Assembly: GCA_910585455.1 (NCBI GenBank)
Contig: CAJUEL010000007.1
Coordinates: 76,537 to 140,536 of the forward strand
From: an uncultured Eisenbergiella sp.
Lineage (GTDB): Bacteria; Bacillota; Clostridia; Lachnospirales; Lachnospiraceae
Length of the DNA stretch: 64,000 bases
Direction: 5' to 3'
Shown one piece after another: positions 7,840 to 17,023 of this stretch. The notes under the pieces are model-generated. The model saw nothing but the letters and a program-made list of their open reading frames with translations. It did no database searches and was not told the DNA's origin. The stretch's first letter is position 1. The number at the start of each line of letters is the position of its first letter. A program made the translations under genes and the position numbers.

Positions 7840-9228
7840 TCACAGTCCGCCAAAGGAAAAGCACGCCGGCACCATCACAAGAATCATCACCACCACCAGC
7901 ATCATGAGCATGGGCAGCAGCATTCTGGTCTGCGCCTCCTCTCCCTTCCTGCGGGCGGCCGCTTTTCGTTCCTCAAAGGCATTTACCGCCTCCTGATTGA
8001 GCGCTGCGAGCAGTCCGCCCGCTCCCTTGCGCACGTTCTGGGATAACAGGGAGGCGCATTTTTTATACTGGGGCAGCCTGCAGCGCTTTCCGAAATTCTC
8101 ATATGCCTCCAGCTCCGCAGTGCCGCTCTCCATCTCCCGGCAGGCGCGCAGCACCTCCTCATAGACCGGGGATGCGCCTTTCTTCTCCGCTTCCTTCGCC
8201 ATCCGCATAAACACCATCCGGACCGGCATGCCGGTTCCGGCCAACAACGCCAGTCTGCTCAAAAAGGAAGGATAGGAAAGCAGCATTTCTTCCCTGCGCT
8301 TTTCCCCTTCCTGCTTCACATCATTTTCAAAGGCGAAGTTTAACAGGAAGCATCCGGCAATCGTCAGCAGCGCAATCCATGCGCCGTAGGAGGGCCGCGC
8401 TATTTCCCAGGAAAGTGTTTTTCCCTCAAACTCTTCCGGCAAAATGAAGATTTTACTCTCTTCCTGCGTTTCCTCCTCCCAAAGCTGCCGCGCCGTCTCC
8501 CGCGCCAGTCTGGACGCCGCATCCTGCCCCTTTGGAATCACCCGGATGGTATAAACCCGCTCCGCCAGATCATCGCCGCAGCTCATCACCGCCCGCAGCT
8601 CCACCAGTCTTCCTTCTTCCTCTGTCAGCTCATTTCTTACATGCCCTGTCCCATCCAACAGGTCATAGCTGCCGCTTTCAAAACGGACATCCACCAATCC
8701 GCCCTGCAAGCTCTCAGGAAAAGCAAGATCACCGTCCACTCCGTCCGGATTCCAGCCTTCCACCAGCATATCCAGCTCAGACTGCGCCTGCATGAGCGCT
8801 GTTTTTTGTTCTTCCCGGGTAAGCTGTCCGGCGGGCACCTCCACCAGAATGCCCGTCAGCCTTTCCCCGCCCATCGTCACATTCATTTCATATTGTCTGC
8901 TGCCCTCTGTCGGCGCCGGCTTTTCTAACGACTTCACGGCGCCATCCTGCGCCTGCCGCCAGCCTGCGGCCATCAATGCTGCCGCCGCTGCCATGCCCGC
9001 CAGAAATACCAGGATCAGCTTTTCGTTTTTCCGGATCTGATACCTTTTATAATACTCCTTCGCCAGCTTTTCCCCATAAATGGCGGACAGCGCTTCTTCG
9101 GCGCCGCCTCGTGCACCATGCGGATGGCGTGTCCGATATCTTTCCTGCCTTCTCCACAGCCATTTTGCCGGCCCGTAAAAAATGCCTTCCTTCCCTTCTT
9201 CGCAAAGCTCCAACGGCTCATAGCTCAT
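7840..9228 (-). CDS. tadC: TadC-like inner-membrane platform protein with large inserted domain
   Basis: A 462-residue type II secretion F-type protein. The T2SF core is C-terminal (about 305-440: LSYPSFLSRLALLAGTGMPV through GGLLAALNQEAVNAFEERK) and ends in a membrane helix. Unlike the usual TadC of about 300 residues, it has an N-terminal cytoplasmic segment, a first helix at about 70-90, then about 190 residues of extracytoplasmic sequence before the second helix at about 283-303. The T2SF platform holds the ATPase and pumps pilin into the fibre. The ribosome site is weak (GGGAG touching the ATG, or AAAGGG 10 bases off). Confidence 0.8.
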   Translation of the reverse strand: MSYEPLELCEEGKEGIFYGPAKWLWRRQERYRTRHPHGARGGAEEALSAIYGEKLAKEYYKRYQIRKNEKLILVFLAGMAAAAALMAAGWRQAQDGAVKSLEKPAPTEGSRQYEMNVTMGGERLTGILVEVPAGQLTREEQKTALMQAQSELDMLVEGWNPDGVDGDLAFPESLQGGLVDVRFESGSYDLLDGTGHVRNELTEEEGRLVELRAVMSCGDDLAERVYTIRVIPKGQDAASRLARETARQLWEEETQEESKIFILPEEFEGKTLSWEIARPSYGAWIALLTIAGCFLLNFAFENDVKQEGEKRREEMLLSYPSFLSRLALLAGTGMPVRMVFMRMAKEAEKKGASPVYEEVLRACREMESGTAELEAYENFGKRCRLPQYKKCASLLSQNVRKGAGGLLAALNQEAVNAFEERKAAARRKGEEAQTRMLLPMLMMLVVVMILVMVPACFSFGGL

Positions 9229-9336
9229 CTCCCATATGCCCTTTCTCCGCTCTTGTCATGACTATCCACTCTGTAAACAACTGCGCGCACGTAATATCAC
9301 GATTTGCCGGTGGAAAAACCCTGCTGCCCATCCTCT

Positions 9337-10116
9337 TCACAGCCGGATATCCATCAGCCTATCCCCCAGCACACACGCTGCCAGATAGATGGCAAGACAT
9401 ATTGTCATCACCAGAATGCCCGCCGCATTGTGATAGAGAATATCAAAGAACCCCTTCGAGCTGATCTGCATATAGCCAAACAGAAGAAACGGAATCAGCG
9501 TCATCACCTTCTGCTCATACCTTTTGGAGGCCAGCAGCGTCCCGATCTCCCGGTCCACATCCATTCTCTGCTGCGTCAGCTCCGCCGTGCGGCGGATGAT
9601 CTCCTTTAAGTTGCCGCCCATGCGCTTCGCCACCGCAAAAACCTCCGTAAAGTCCCGGATTTCCTCCACACAGCTGCGCTCCCCCAGATTGAGAAGCATC
9701 TGCTCCAGCGGAAGCTGGTTGCGCAGTCCTTTCCGCAAAAGCGCAAGCTCCCGCGCCATTTCGCTTTCCCTTCCATACAGCCCACGGATTTCCCCCTCCG
9801 CCTCCAGAAAGGCATTTTCTGCGGCGCGCCCCGCCTGCATTCCCGCGCTCACCGCCAGCACCGTATCCTTAAACTGCACGGAAAGCCGTTCCCTGCGTTC
9901 CCGCGCGCATTTCTCACGGGTCCTGCGCAGGCTGATATAAACTACGGCGGGCAGGGCAAGAAAGCCGAGCCAGGAACGGTAAAACATATAGGCAAAGGCT
10001 CCCGTTATCCCGACGCTTTTGCAAAAAACAAGCGCAAGCTCCCGAAACGAAAGCCGGTAGCTTCCGTAATCCGTTTTCTCACCGTCCGACGCCTGCCGCT
10101 TCCAGCTTTTCCACAT
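9337..10116 (-). CDS. tadB: TadB-like inner-membrane platform protein
   Basis: A 259-residue T2SF protein: an N-terminal hydrophobic pair (GITGAFAYMFYRSWLGFLAL), then the cytoplasmic helical domain with SAGMQAGRAAENAFLEAE and DFTEVFAVAKRMGGNLKEII, and two C-terminal helices. It is the partner of TadC in the pilus assembly platform. The ATG at 10116 follows AAAGGAG by 9 bases and lies inside the last 38 bases of the TadA gene, so the two are translationally linked. Confidence 0.85.
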   Translation of the reverse strand: MWKSWKRQASDGEKTDYGSYRLSFRELALVFCKSVGITGAFAYMFYRSWLGFLALPAVVYISLRRTREKCARERRERLSVQFKDTVLAVSAGMQAGRAAENAFLEAEGEIRGLYGRESEMARELALLRKGLRNQLPLEQMLLNLGERSCVEEIRDFTEVFAVAKRMGGNLKEIIRRTAELTQQRMDVDREIGTLLASKRYEQKVMTLIPFLLFGYMQISSKGFFDILYHNAAGILVMTICLAIYLAACVLGDRLMDIRL

Positions 10117-11308
10117 GCGTAAGCGCTCCTTTCCGCACCAGCCTGCCGCTCACATGCTCCTTCGTGCTGTTTTCATCCTCTTCAAAGGCATAGAGCGTCT
10201 CCGTCTCAATTTCCCCTTCCGAAAATCCGGTGATCTCTGCGATTTCCAGCACCTTCCGCGTCTTGTCCCGCATCCGTCCCAGATGTACCAGAATGTCGAT
10301 GCCGGACGCGATCTGTCTGCGTATGGCGGACAGAGGAATATCCATCCCCATCAAAAGCATGGTTTCCATCCGCAAAAGCATATCCCGCGCCGTGTTCCCA
10401 TGTCCCGTTGACATACTGCCGTCATGCCCGGAATTGTATGCCGTCAGAAGCTCCGAAATTTCCGCCCCGCGCACCTCTCCCACGATGATCCGATCCGGCC
10501 GCATGCGCAGGGAAGAACGGATCAAATCCCGGATCGTCACCGGCTTACAGCCCTCGATATTGGCGTTTCTCGTCTCCAGGGATACCAGATTCTGCGCGAA
10601 TTTCAGCTGCAGCTCCGCGCTGTCCTCGATGGTGATGATCCGCTCCTGCGGCGGAATCGCCTGGGACAGCGCATTTAAGAAGGTCGTCTTGCCGCTGCCC
10701 GTGCCGCCGCTGATGAAAATGTTATACCTACACCGCACCAAAAGCTCCAGAAATCTCCGGCACTCCTCATCCAGAGAGCCCAGCTCCACCAGCCGGTCCA
10801 TCGTCATGCCCTCCTTTGGGAACCGCCGGATCGTCAGAATCGGTCCGTTTAAGGCGATCGGCGCAAGCACCACATTCACCCGGGAACCGTCCGCCAGTCT
10901 GGCATCCAGAATCGGCGATGCTTCATTCACCACTCTGTTGCAGCCCGCCGCGATCTGCTGTATCACATCCTGCATCCGGTCCGGGCTTTCAAAGTGTCCG
11001 TTCCACGCGGACAATCTCCCCTCTTTTTCCACAAAAATCCGTTCCGGGCCGTTGATCATGATTTCTGTGATGCCGCTGTCCTCCAAAAGCGCCTGCAGCA
11101 CATCCAGTCCGCGGATGGAAGCGAACAGCTCCCGGCCCAAAGCCCTTCTTTTGGCCACCTCCAGCTTCCCGGCGCACTCCCGGGAGGAAAGCCTCTCATC
11201 GATCAGGCGCTGCACCTGTTCATCCGAAAAATCCTGCCCACAGTCCAGCTTCGCCAGAATTTCCCGCTTCACAGCCGCCTTATATTCCTCATATTCCTGC
11301 CTGTTCAT
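10079..11308 (-). CDS. tadA: TadA/CpaF pilus assembly ATPase
   Basis: A 409-residue secretion ATPase that powers pilin polymerisation at the cytoplasmic face. Motifs visible are Walker A ISGGTGSGKTT (about residue 200), the Asp box around IITIEDSAELQL, Walker B-like IIVGEVRGAE, and the His box SGHDGSMSTGHGNT. The N-terminal domain has ITEIMINGPERIFVEKEG, typical of CpaF. The start is uncertain. ATG 11308 directly abuts GGAGG but has AAAGGA 12 bases upstream, while ATG 11332 inside the previous gene has no ribosome site. Confidence 0.92.
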   Translation of the reverse strand: MNRQEYEEYKAAVKREILAKLDCGQDFSDEQVQRLIDERLSSRECAGKLEVAKRRALGRELFASIRGLDVLQALLEDSGITEIMINGPERIFVEKEGRLSAWNGHFESPDRMQDVIQQIAAGCNRVVNEASPILDARLADGSRVNVVLAPIALNGPILTIRRFPKEGMTMDRLVELGSLDEECRRFLELLVRCRYNIFISGGTGSGKTTFLNALSQAIPPQERIITIEDSAELQLKFAQNLVSLETRNANIEGCKPVTIRDLIRSSLRMRPDRIIVGEVRGAEISELLTAYNSGHDGSMSTGHGNTARDMLLRMETMLLMGMDIPLSAIRRQIASGIDILVHLGRMRDKTRKVLEIAEITGFSEGEIETETLYAFEEDENSTKEHVSGRLVRKGALTHVEKLEAAGVGR

Positions 11309-12287
11309 CCTCCAAAAGCGTCCTTTCCGCATACTGTGCCAGCTCGCTGCCGGTCAGATGATTGAGATCTGCCGGCAGTCTTGTGAACACCGGAAGCACC
11401 CATTTCTTCGTTTTTTGTAATATGTCCTCATATTCCCCTTTCCGAAGCACCTCCTCATACCGGGCAAGCTTTGCCGCCGCAAAGCCGTCCTCCCTGACGA
11501 TCGTGTGAACCCGGCTGCAGCTGCGCAGCACCTCATAAAGCTCCTGCACACAGTCCGAAAGATCCAGAATGACATACTCATACCTGCTTTCCCGCAAAAC
11601 CCGCAGCAGCTTCTCCCATTCTACCCCGGTCATTTTTAAAATATCCGCCCCGGAAAAGGACGGTGGCACCAGTTCCATGCCGTTTACCGGCTCTGCGAGC
11701 TGCTCCAGGCGCTTTCCCACCTCTTCCTCAGGCTCGGTCAGATAATAAAGCAAATCCGAAAAGTCGGCTTCAAACCGCCTGCCGAGCATGGTCTCCAGCC
11801 CGGAAAAGCTTTCAAAATTCAGATACAAAACCCTGTGATTGCGGGCGAGCAACTGCCCTGTGACCAACGCCAGCGTTGTCTGAAGACACCGTCCGACCGG
11901 CGTATAGAACCCCAGAAACCGGACCGGATGATCTGTTTTGAGAACCGGCGGCATGCTCCCGGCCATCGCCGCCGTCTCCGTGATTTTTTTCATGATGCGG
12001 ATCACGCTGGTGTATTTGCTGATTCCCGGCAGATCCGTTTCGGGAGGCGCCTGGCCGTCCCATAATAACACAATTCCCTGCGCCCAGCCCCGCATTTCCT
12101 CCCGGAAATCGCTCCAGGCGATGAGCAGTATCTGTACGGGCTGCCCCTGCAGGCTCTCATACAGCTTCTCTGCGCTGGTGAACGTCAGCATTTCAAACGG
12201 AAAATCCGCCTTCCGGCTGAGCGCGTCCATCAGCCGATACGCATACTCCTGCTCCGAGTCGCATATCGCCAATCGGTTTCTCTTCAA
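11289..12287 (-). CDS. tadZ: TadZ/CpaE-like MinD-family protein with degenerate P-loop
   Basis: A 332-residue protein heading the Tad operon. The first 90 residues look like a receiver-type fold (RLAICDSEQEYAYRLMDAL, ILLIAWSD), and the rest resembles the MinD/ParA-type ATPase of TadZ/CpaE, which places the pilus machine in the cell. The deviant Walker A should be GGxGKTT, but the sequence is FYTPVGRCLQTTLALVTG (about 127-144), so nucleotide binding or hydrolysis may be lost. A later YVILDLSD matches the Walker B position. A TTG at 12287 is the start: AGGAGG lies 5 bases upstream, and the only upstream ATG has none. Confidence 0.75.
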   Translation of the reverse strand: MKRNRLAICDSEQEYAYRLMDALSRKADFPFEMLTFTSAEKLYESLQGQPVQILLIAWSDFREEMRGWAQGIVLLWDGQAPPETDLPGISKYTSVIRIMKKITETAAMAGSMPPVLKTDHPVRFLGFYTPVGRCLQTTLALVTGQLLARNHRVLYLNFESFSGLETMLGRRFEADFSDLLYYLTEPEEEVGKRLEQLAEPVNGMELVPPSFSGADILKMTGVEWEKLLRVLRESRYEYVILDLSDCVQELYEVLRSCSRVHTIVREDGFAAAKLARYEEVLRKGEYEDILQKTKKWVLPVFTRLPADLNHLTGSELAQYAERTLLEDEQAGI

Positions 12288-12586
12288 TGTTTCCTCCTGC
12301 TGGTGGATAAAAGTGATGGGGAAATCCGTGCGCCCCCGGCGCTGCGCTTTCCCGGTTGATCTCATAGATCGCTCAGAAATACTTTCTGAAAGAATCCGTC
12401 TGCTTCATACAGACAGCCTTGAATGGCGTGCCGTAGTCTCTCTGCCGGCCGCTCGTTTGATGGTAAATCGAATTATAGACCGCCGGATTTCATTTGTCAA
12501 TCCTCTTTTTTCATTTCGCTTTTTTGCATAAAACCGGGATCAAAATTTCTCCGTTCTGCATAATACCAAAAAAGGTAGGCTCAACC
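12288..12586. other. Gene-free stretch: Tad operon leader and promoter
   Basis: Holds the 178-base leader of the Tad mRNA and its promoter. The leader contains short stem-loops, for example GTCTG/CAGAC near 12395-12415 and TTTCAGAAA/TTTCTGA near 12375-12395. I could not match it to a known riboswitch. Beyond the promoter, the 86 bases next to the ABC gene show no convincing terminator. Confidence 0.4.
12472..12500 (-). promoter_or_regulatory. Consensus sigma-A promoter of the Tad operon
   Basis: On the minus strand a perfect TTGACA (12495-12500) and a perfect TATAAT (12472-12477) are 17 bases apart. Transcription would start near 12465, leaving a leader of about 178 bases before the TTG of the TadZ-like gene. 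A fully consensus promoter suggests strong basal transcription with control at the leader or by a repressor. Confidence 0.8.
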
Positions 12587-14437
12587 TCAATCCACATACC
12601 CGCCTGTCTGCCTCCTCCACATCCGGGCATAAATCCCGTCCCGTTCCAAAAGCTCCCGGTGACTGCCGCTTTCTACGATCCGTCCGCAATCCATGACATA
12701 AATGCGGTCCACCATGGAGGTGACCGACAGCCTGTGGGATATGAGGATCACCCCTTTTTCCGTATTTTCCTGCAAAACCCGCCTGTTGAAGGCATCCTCC
12801 GCAAAGGGATCCAGGGATGCCGCCGCTTCATCCGCGATCACAAAATCCGTATCCTGATATAAAATCCGCGCCAGCGCAATTTTTTGCTGCTGTCCGCCGG
12901 AGAACAACAGTCTGTCATCCGAAAGCTCCCGCAGCACCTGCGCGTTTACCGGAATTTCCTCCCCCTCTCCATACAAACCGCATGCCCCAAGCGCCGCGCG
13001 CGCCCTCTCCTCTACACAGTCCTCCGACAAAGCCACATTTTTCCCAAGCGTTGTCGCAAACAGACCACTATCCGCGAACAATACGGTAAAATGCCGCCGG
13101 TACTGCATTCCCCGGTTCTCCAGCACCGGTCTGCCGTTTGCCACAAGCTTCCCGTTCTTCAACCGTCCCAGCCCCGCCAGCGCCCTGACCAGCGTCGTCT
13201 TGCCCGCGCCGCTCGTGCCCACTACAGCAACCTTTTCCCCTTTATGGACAGACAGAGTAATATCGTGCAGCACATCCCTTTCCCCATAGGAAAAGTCCGC
13301 GCCCCAAAGACACACCTCCCGGATCTGCCCCCAAAACCGGCTTTCGTCATTGTCCCGCGCGCCATCACATACCGGCGATGGCTGCTCTGTGCGGATGCGC
13401 CCCGGCGGCTTGCGGCGATCCGCGCAATCCGGATATCCGTTTTCCTGCCACGCTGTCCCATCTTCAAATGCCAGAAACGCTTCCATATATTCCGTCTGCC
13501 CGCCCAGCGCCACCGCCATTTGCCCAAACAGCAGCGAAAAGGCGTATAAAATCGTATGGGACCCGTTCAGCAGCGCCGCGAAATCCGCCATATCAATGCT
13601 TTCTTGGATAAAAAAGCAATATCCCAGACAGGCGACCAGCAAAAAATCAAGAAACAGAAATTCCCCGAAAAATTCTTTTCCCAGCCGCAGCGGCAAAAGC
13701 TTCCTGGTCCAGCCTGCGGTCTGTTTTTCCTTATCCAGAAAACACGCCTGATCCTGCTGATTCAAAAACGGCAAACAGCCCAAAATCCTGCCCTCCGCCG
13801 CACATTCCCTGCTCAAAAAGGTGCGCAGCCAGCTCTGATGCAGCGCATCCTTTTGGTTTTGCCCATCCTGCTTCCTTCTGGTATATTCCACAATCCGCTC
13901 CAAACCAAACCGGCTTCCCAGAAAGGACAGCAAAATCAAAGCGAGCACCCCCGGCGCGGTCCACAGATACATGCAGACCGCAAGCGCTCCGTTTAAGAAG
14001 CATCCCAGCAGCTCCCTGTGCAGCCCGATCCCCTCCTCCATCTTTTCTGATAAAAATGAGAGCGCCTTCCGATATGTGCGAAAATAAGCTTCATCCCCGT
14101 ATACCGCGCAATCGGACCGCAGCAGAACCCGGTATAATCTGTCGCTTTGCCGATAATAAAAATCCTCCCTCCATTTCGGATCTATCTCATTAACGAACCG
14201 GTTGTAAAGTCCGTCAAGCCCAATCTGATACAGCAAAAAGCAGCCCAGCGTCCAAAATACAGCCCCATAATCCGACCGCATGAGGGATCGGATCACAAGC
14301 CGCAGGACGATCACATTGGCGAGCGCATCGCCCGTCCAGACGCCGCCTGTCAAAACTATTTCCAAAAGCAGCAGCCCCGGATTGTCCCGAAATCTGCATT
14401 TTAAAAAGGCAAAATGTGCGCGCACTGTCCGTTTCAC
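12587..14437 (-). CDS. ABC transporter half-molecule (fused permease/ATPase) B
   Basis: About 616 residues: an N-terminal six-helix exporter-type membrane domain and a C-terminal ATPase. Walker A VGTSGAGKTTL, signature FSGGQQQKIALARILY, Walker B FVIADEAAASLD and switch histidine ISHRLS are all present. A long hydrophilic stretch (about 340-385) separates the membrane part from the ATPase. The GTG at 14437 overlaps the upstream TGA as GTGA, so this is translationally coupled to half-transporter A and the two probably form a heterodimer. The substrate cannot be told from sequence; exporters of peptides, lipids or drugs share this build. Confidence 0.85.
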   Translation of the reverse strand: MKRTVRAHFAFLKCRFRDNPGLLLLEIVLTGGVWTGDALANVIVLRLVIRSLMRSDYGAVFWTLGCFLLYQIGLDGLYNRFVNEIDPKWREDFYYRQSDRLYRVLLRSDCAVYGDEAYFRTYRKALSFLSEKMEEGIGLHRELLGCFLNGALAVCMYLWTAPGVLALILLSFLGSRFGLERIVEYTRRKQDGQNQKDALHQSWLRTFLSRECAAEGRILGCLPFLNQQDQACFLDKEKQTAGWTRKLLPLRLGKEFFGEFLFLDFLLVACLGYCFFIQESIDMADFAALLNGSHTILYAFSLLFGQMAVALGGQTEYMEAFLAFEDGTAWQENGYPDCADRRKPPGRIRTEQPSPVCDGARDNDESRFWGQIREVCLWGADFSYGERDVLHDITLSVHKGEKVAVVGTSGAGKTTLVRALAGLGRLKNGKLVANGRPVLENRGMQYRRHFTVLFADSGLFATTLGKNVALSEDCVEERARAALGACGLYGEGEEIPVNAQVLRELSDDRLLFSGGQQQKIALARILYQDTDFVIADEAAASLDPFAEDAFNRRVLQENTEKGVILISHRLSVTSMVDRIYVMDCGRIVESGSHRELLERDGIYARMWRRQTGGYVD

Positions 14438-16191
14438 CCGCTCTCTCCCCCTTCCTGTCCGAAGTATGCGTTTTTCTGTACGGAAAACATTTGGCAATAC
14501 ATCCCGCCTTTTTCCATCAGCTCCTCATGCGTGCCCTGTTCCCGGATTTTTCCTTTTTCCAGATAAATAATCCGATCCGCCAGCCGCGCAAAGGACAGGC
14601 GATGCGTCACCAAAAGCAGGAGCTTCTCCCGCGCATACGCAAACACCTCCTCCAGAATTTCCCCTTCCGTCAGCGGGTCCAGAAACGCGGTCGGCTCATC
14701 CAGCAGAAGAACATCATAGTCCCCCATGAACATCCGTCCCAGCGCAAGCCTCTGCCTCTCTCCCGTGGAAAATGCAGCCCGCTCCCCTTCCCCGAAAAGC
14801 TCCGCGCTGCTGTGGATGCCCTTTTCCAGGTCGCGCACCTTTTTTTCCAGCCGCACTTTGCGCAGCACAGACCATACTCTTTCCTCATCCGCCGGACCGC
14901 ATTCCCGCAAAAGCAGGTTTTGGGCGATTGTTCCCGGGTAAATCTGATAATCCTGCATCAGGCAAAAAACCCGTTTTCCCATGCCGTTCCCGGCGGCGCT
15001 TTCATTTACCGCAATCTCTCCCTCATATTTTCTGTAAAGACCCAGCATTATCTTAAACAACGTAGACTTTCCGGCGCCGTTCTCTCCAACGATTACGATT
15101 TTTTCTCCCGCCTTCGCCGAAAATTCGATTCCTTCCAGTCCCATATTCCCATTCGGCCAGGCAAATCTTTTCACGCAAACCCGCAGGCTTTTCACAGTCG
15201 CCGCTGTCATGTTCCGCTCCTCCTCAGGCTTCTCTTCCGCAAAAAAGCGCAGGAAATCCTCTATGTACAGCCGGTTCTGTGCAAATGCCGCCGCTTCCCT
15301 CCCCAGACGGGACAGCCTGGAATTTAAGCTGGCGATCGAAACGACCAAAACAGAATATTCCGATACGGGCATCGCTGCGTCCGTCAGCATCCGGAACACC
15401 GCATACAGATTGCCGGCCAGAAAGGCAAAATTCGCCCCCAGATTGTCCGCCGCAAAGCCCAGCGCCGCGATTTTTTTCCCGTAAGTATTTGTAAGCTGCC
15501 GGTTATCCTCCCGCGCGCTGCGCCCGATGCCATCCAGAATGCTATATGCATCCGAGGTCCGCAGCCCGTCCATATTTTCATAGAAAAAAAATATGCGCCT
15601 CACATAAGCCTTTTTCCGCTCATTTTGCGCCCTTTTCTTCTCATATTCATGCCGCAGCCTCCCCTGCTTTTTCAAAATCTTCGTCATCAAAAGCGGCGCT
15701 GCCGTCACACAAAGCAGCCAGGGGTCCATGGTGCATAAAAATGCAGTCACCGAAACCAATGTGGAAAGAAGACTGACCGTTCTGCCGATGTTGTCCATCG
15801 CTTTACGGTAGGTGCTCCCCGCATTCCGGACGAGATATTCCAGCCTGTTTAAAAATTCCGCCGTTTCATACCGTTCGTAAGGCACGCAGGCCGCGCGGGA
15901 AAACAGCCTCCGGTATATTTCCCGCTCCGTTTGGATGTCCGCTTTTTCACAATAACAGTCCCGATACCATCTGCTCATGCCCCGCAGAGCCAGATTACAT
16001 GCCCCAAACAGCAGCAATCCGGCAAAAAACGCCTTCCCGTCCCCCTCTGCAAGGCATTGGATATAGAAGCTGACAGCAAAAATATTGACCAGAAATGCCC
16101 GCAGGCCCTCCAGCGCATTGACGGACAGGTGCAGCGCGATGCGCCCGCGCCATACCTGAATTTCCTTTAAATAGCGCAGACAGGAACCCAT
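14434..16191 (-). CDS. ABC transporter half-molecule (fused permease/ATPase) A
   Basis: A 585-residue half-transporter. The membrane domain occupies about 1-320. The ATPase has Walker A VGENGAGKSTL, signature FSTGERQRLALGRM (a variant of LSGGQ), Walker B VLLLDEPTAFLD and VTHRLS. Its start lies within the last codons of the AraC gene (25-base overlap) and its stop overlaps the GTG of half-transporter B. The regulator and two transporters therefore form one tight operon. The missing usual SD before the ATG suggests coupling to AraC translation. Confidence 0.87.
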   Translation of the reverse strand: MGSCLRYLKEIQVWRGRIALHLSVNALEGLRAFLVNIFAVSFYIQCLAEGDGKAFFAGLLLFGACNLALRGMSRWYRDCYCEKADIQTEREIYRRLFSRAACVPYERYETAEFLNRLEYLVRNAGSTYRKAMDNIGRTVSLLSTLVSVTAFLCTMDPWLLCVTAAPLLMTKILKKQGRLRHEYEKKRAQNERKKAYVRRIFFFYENMDGLRTSDAYSILDGIGRSAREDNRQLTNTYGKKIAALGFAADNLGANFAFLAGNLYAVFRMLTDAAMPVSEYSVLVVSIASLNSRLSRLGREAAAFAQNRLYIEDFLRFFAEEKPEEERNMTAATVKSLRVCVKRFAWPNGNMGLEGIEFSAKAGEKIVIVGENGAGKSTLFKIMLGLYRKYEGEIAVNESAAGNGMGKRVFCLMQDYQIYPGTIAQNLLLRECGPADEERVWSVLRKVRLEKKVRDLEKGIHSSAELFGEGERAAFSTGERQRLALGRMFMGDYDVLLLDEPTAFLDPLTEGEILEEVFAYAREKLLLLVTHRLSFARLADRIIYLEKGKIREQGTHEELMEKGGMYCQMFSVQKNAYFGQEGGESG

Positions 16192-17006
16192 ATCTCGTAA
16201 TGCCGCTTTCCCTTTTCCTCCTTCGGGAAAAGATGGTACACCTCTACTTCATAGTCCCCCGCCTGCGCATAGCCGGAGTCCGGAAGCCAGGAATCAAAAA
16301 TCAGCTCCCGCAGCCCTGGCAGCTCATCCCCGGCAAAGCCGCCATAGCCCGTGGAGAATACCGCCCAGGTCCCGGCGGGAATCGCAACCGCCTCCGTATC
16401 CGCCGTCACGGCCTCCTCTTCGGCCTTTGCGATCCAGTATGTTCCATTGTCCCAGATGCCATACCATGTCCCGCCGATTTCCGGATTGATGCGCCGCGCA
16501 TAATCATCAAGCTCGATCCCCCACATGACATGCTCCTGCGCAAACCGGTCTGCCGCCAGGCCGGTAAACCGCTTTGAAAGACCGCGCAGTCTGACCTCCT
16601 TTGTTTCAATCACCTTCACCCGCATTTCCTTTGCCCCTTTCACCATGATGTGGAAGGAAACCGGCGGATATACCTTCAATGGCTGATGCCGGCCGCGCGC
16701 CTGCGTCGGCGTGATGCCGTGCTGTTTAAGAAAGGCCTTCGTAAACGCATCCGCGCTGTTATAGCCATATTTCACCGCAATATCGAGCACCCTGCTGTCC
16801 GAGCCCTGTATTTCATAGGCCGCCCGTGTCAGCCGCCTGCGGCGGATATACTCCTGCAGCGTCATACCGCATATATAGCTGAAAAAGCGGGCAAAGCTGT
16901 CCACCGTCACGCAGACAATCCGCGCCAGCTCATCCATATCGATTTCATCACACAGGTGCGCCTCAATATAGGCGACCGCCCTGTCAAGCTGTTCCAAAAG
17001 ATTCAT
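16167..17006 (-). CDS. AraC-family regulator with GyrI-like ligand domain
   Basis: A 279-residue regulator. Two AraC helix-turn-helix motifs fill residues 8-105 (DMDELARIVCVTVDSFARFF and VLDIAVKYGYNSADAFTKAF, ending GITPTQAR). The C-terminal half (about 125-279, beginning MRVKVIETKEVRLRGLS) is a GyrI/BmrR-type effector-binding domain that in relatives binds drugs or other hydrophobic ligands. The ATG follows AAGGAG by 8 bases. As first gene of the operon it probably controls the two ABC half-transporters in response to a small molecule they export. Confidence 0.9.
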   Translation of the reverse strand: MNLLEQLDRAVAYIEAHLCDEIDMDELARIVCVTVDSFARFFSYICGMTLQEYIRRRRLTRAAYEIQGSDSRVLDIAVKYGYNSADAFTKAFLKQHGITPTQARGRHQPLKVYPPVSFHIMVKGAKEMRVKVIETKEVRLRGLSKRFTGLAADRFAQEHVMWGIELDDYARRINPEIGGTWYGIWDNGTYWIAKAEEEAVTADTEAVAIPAGTWAVFSTGYGGFAGDELPGLRELIFDSWLPDSGYAQAGDYEVEVYHLFPKEEKGKRHYEIWVPVCAI

Positions 17007-17023
17007 CCGCCCATCTCCTTCCC

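Noticed and set aside
3075..11420. Long plus-strand frames opposite the Tad operon (for example 10230-11420)
   Set aside because: They are mirror frames of GC-rich genes, with skewed Ser/Pro/Arg composition and no ribosome sites.
12288..12470. c-di-GMP (GEMM) riboswitch in the Tad leader
   Set aside because: Pilus operons often carry one, so I looked for the conserved GEMM core sequences, but they are not present; only small unrelated stems were found.
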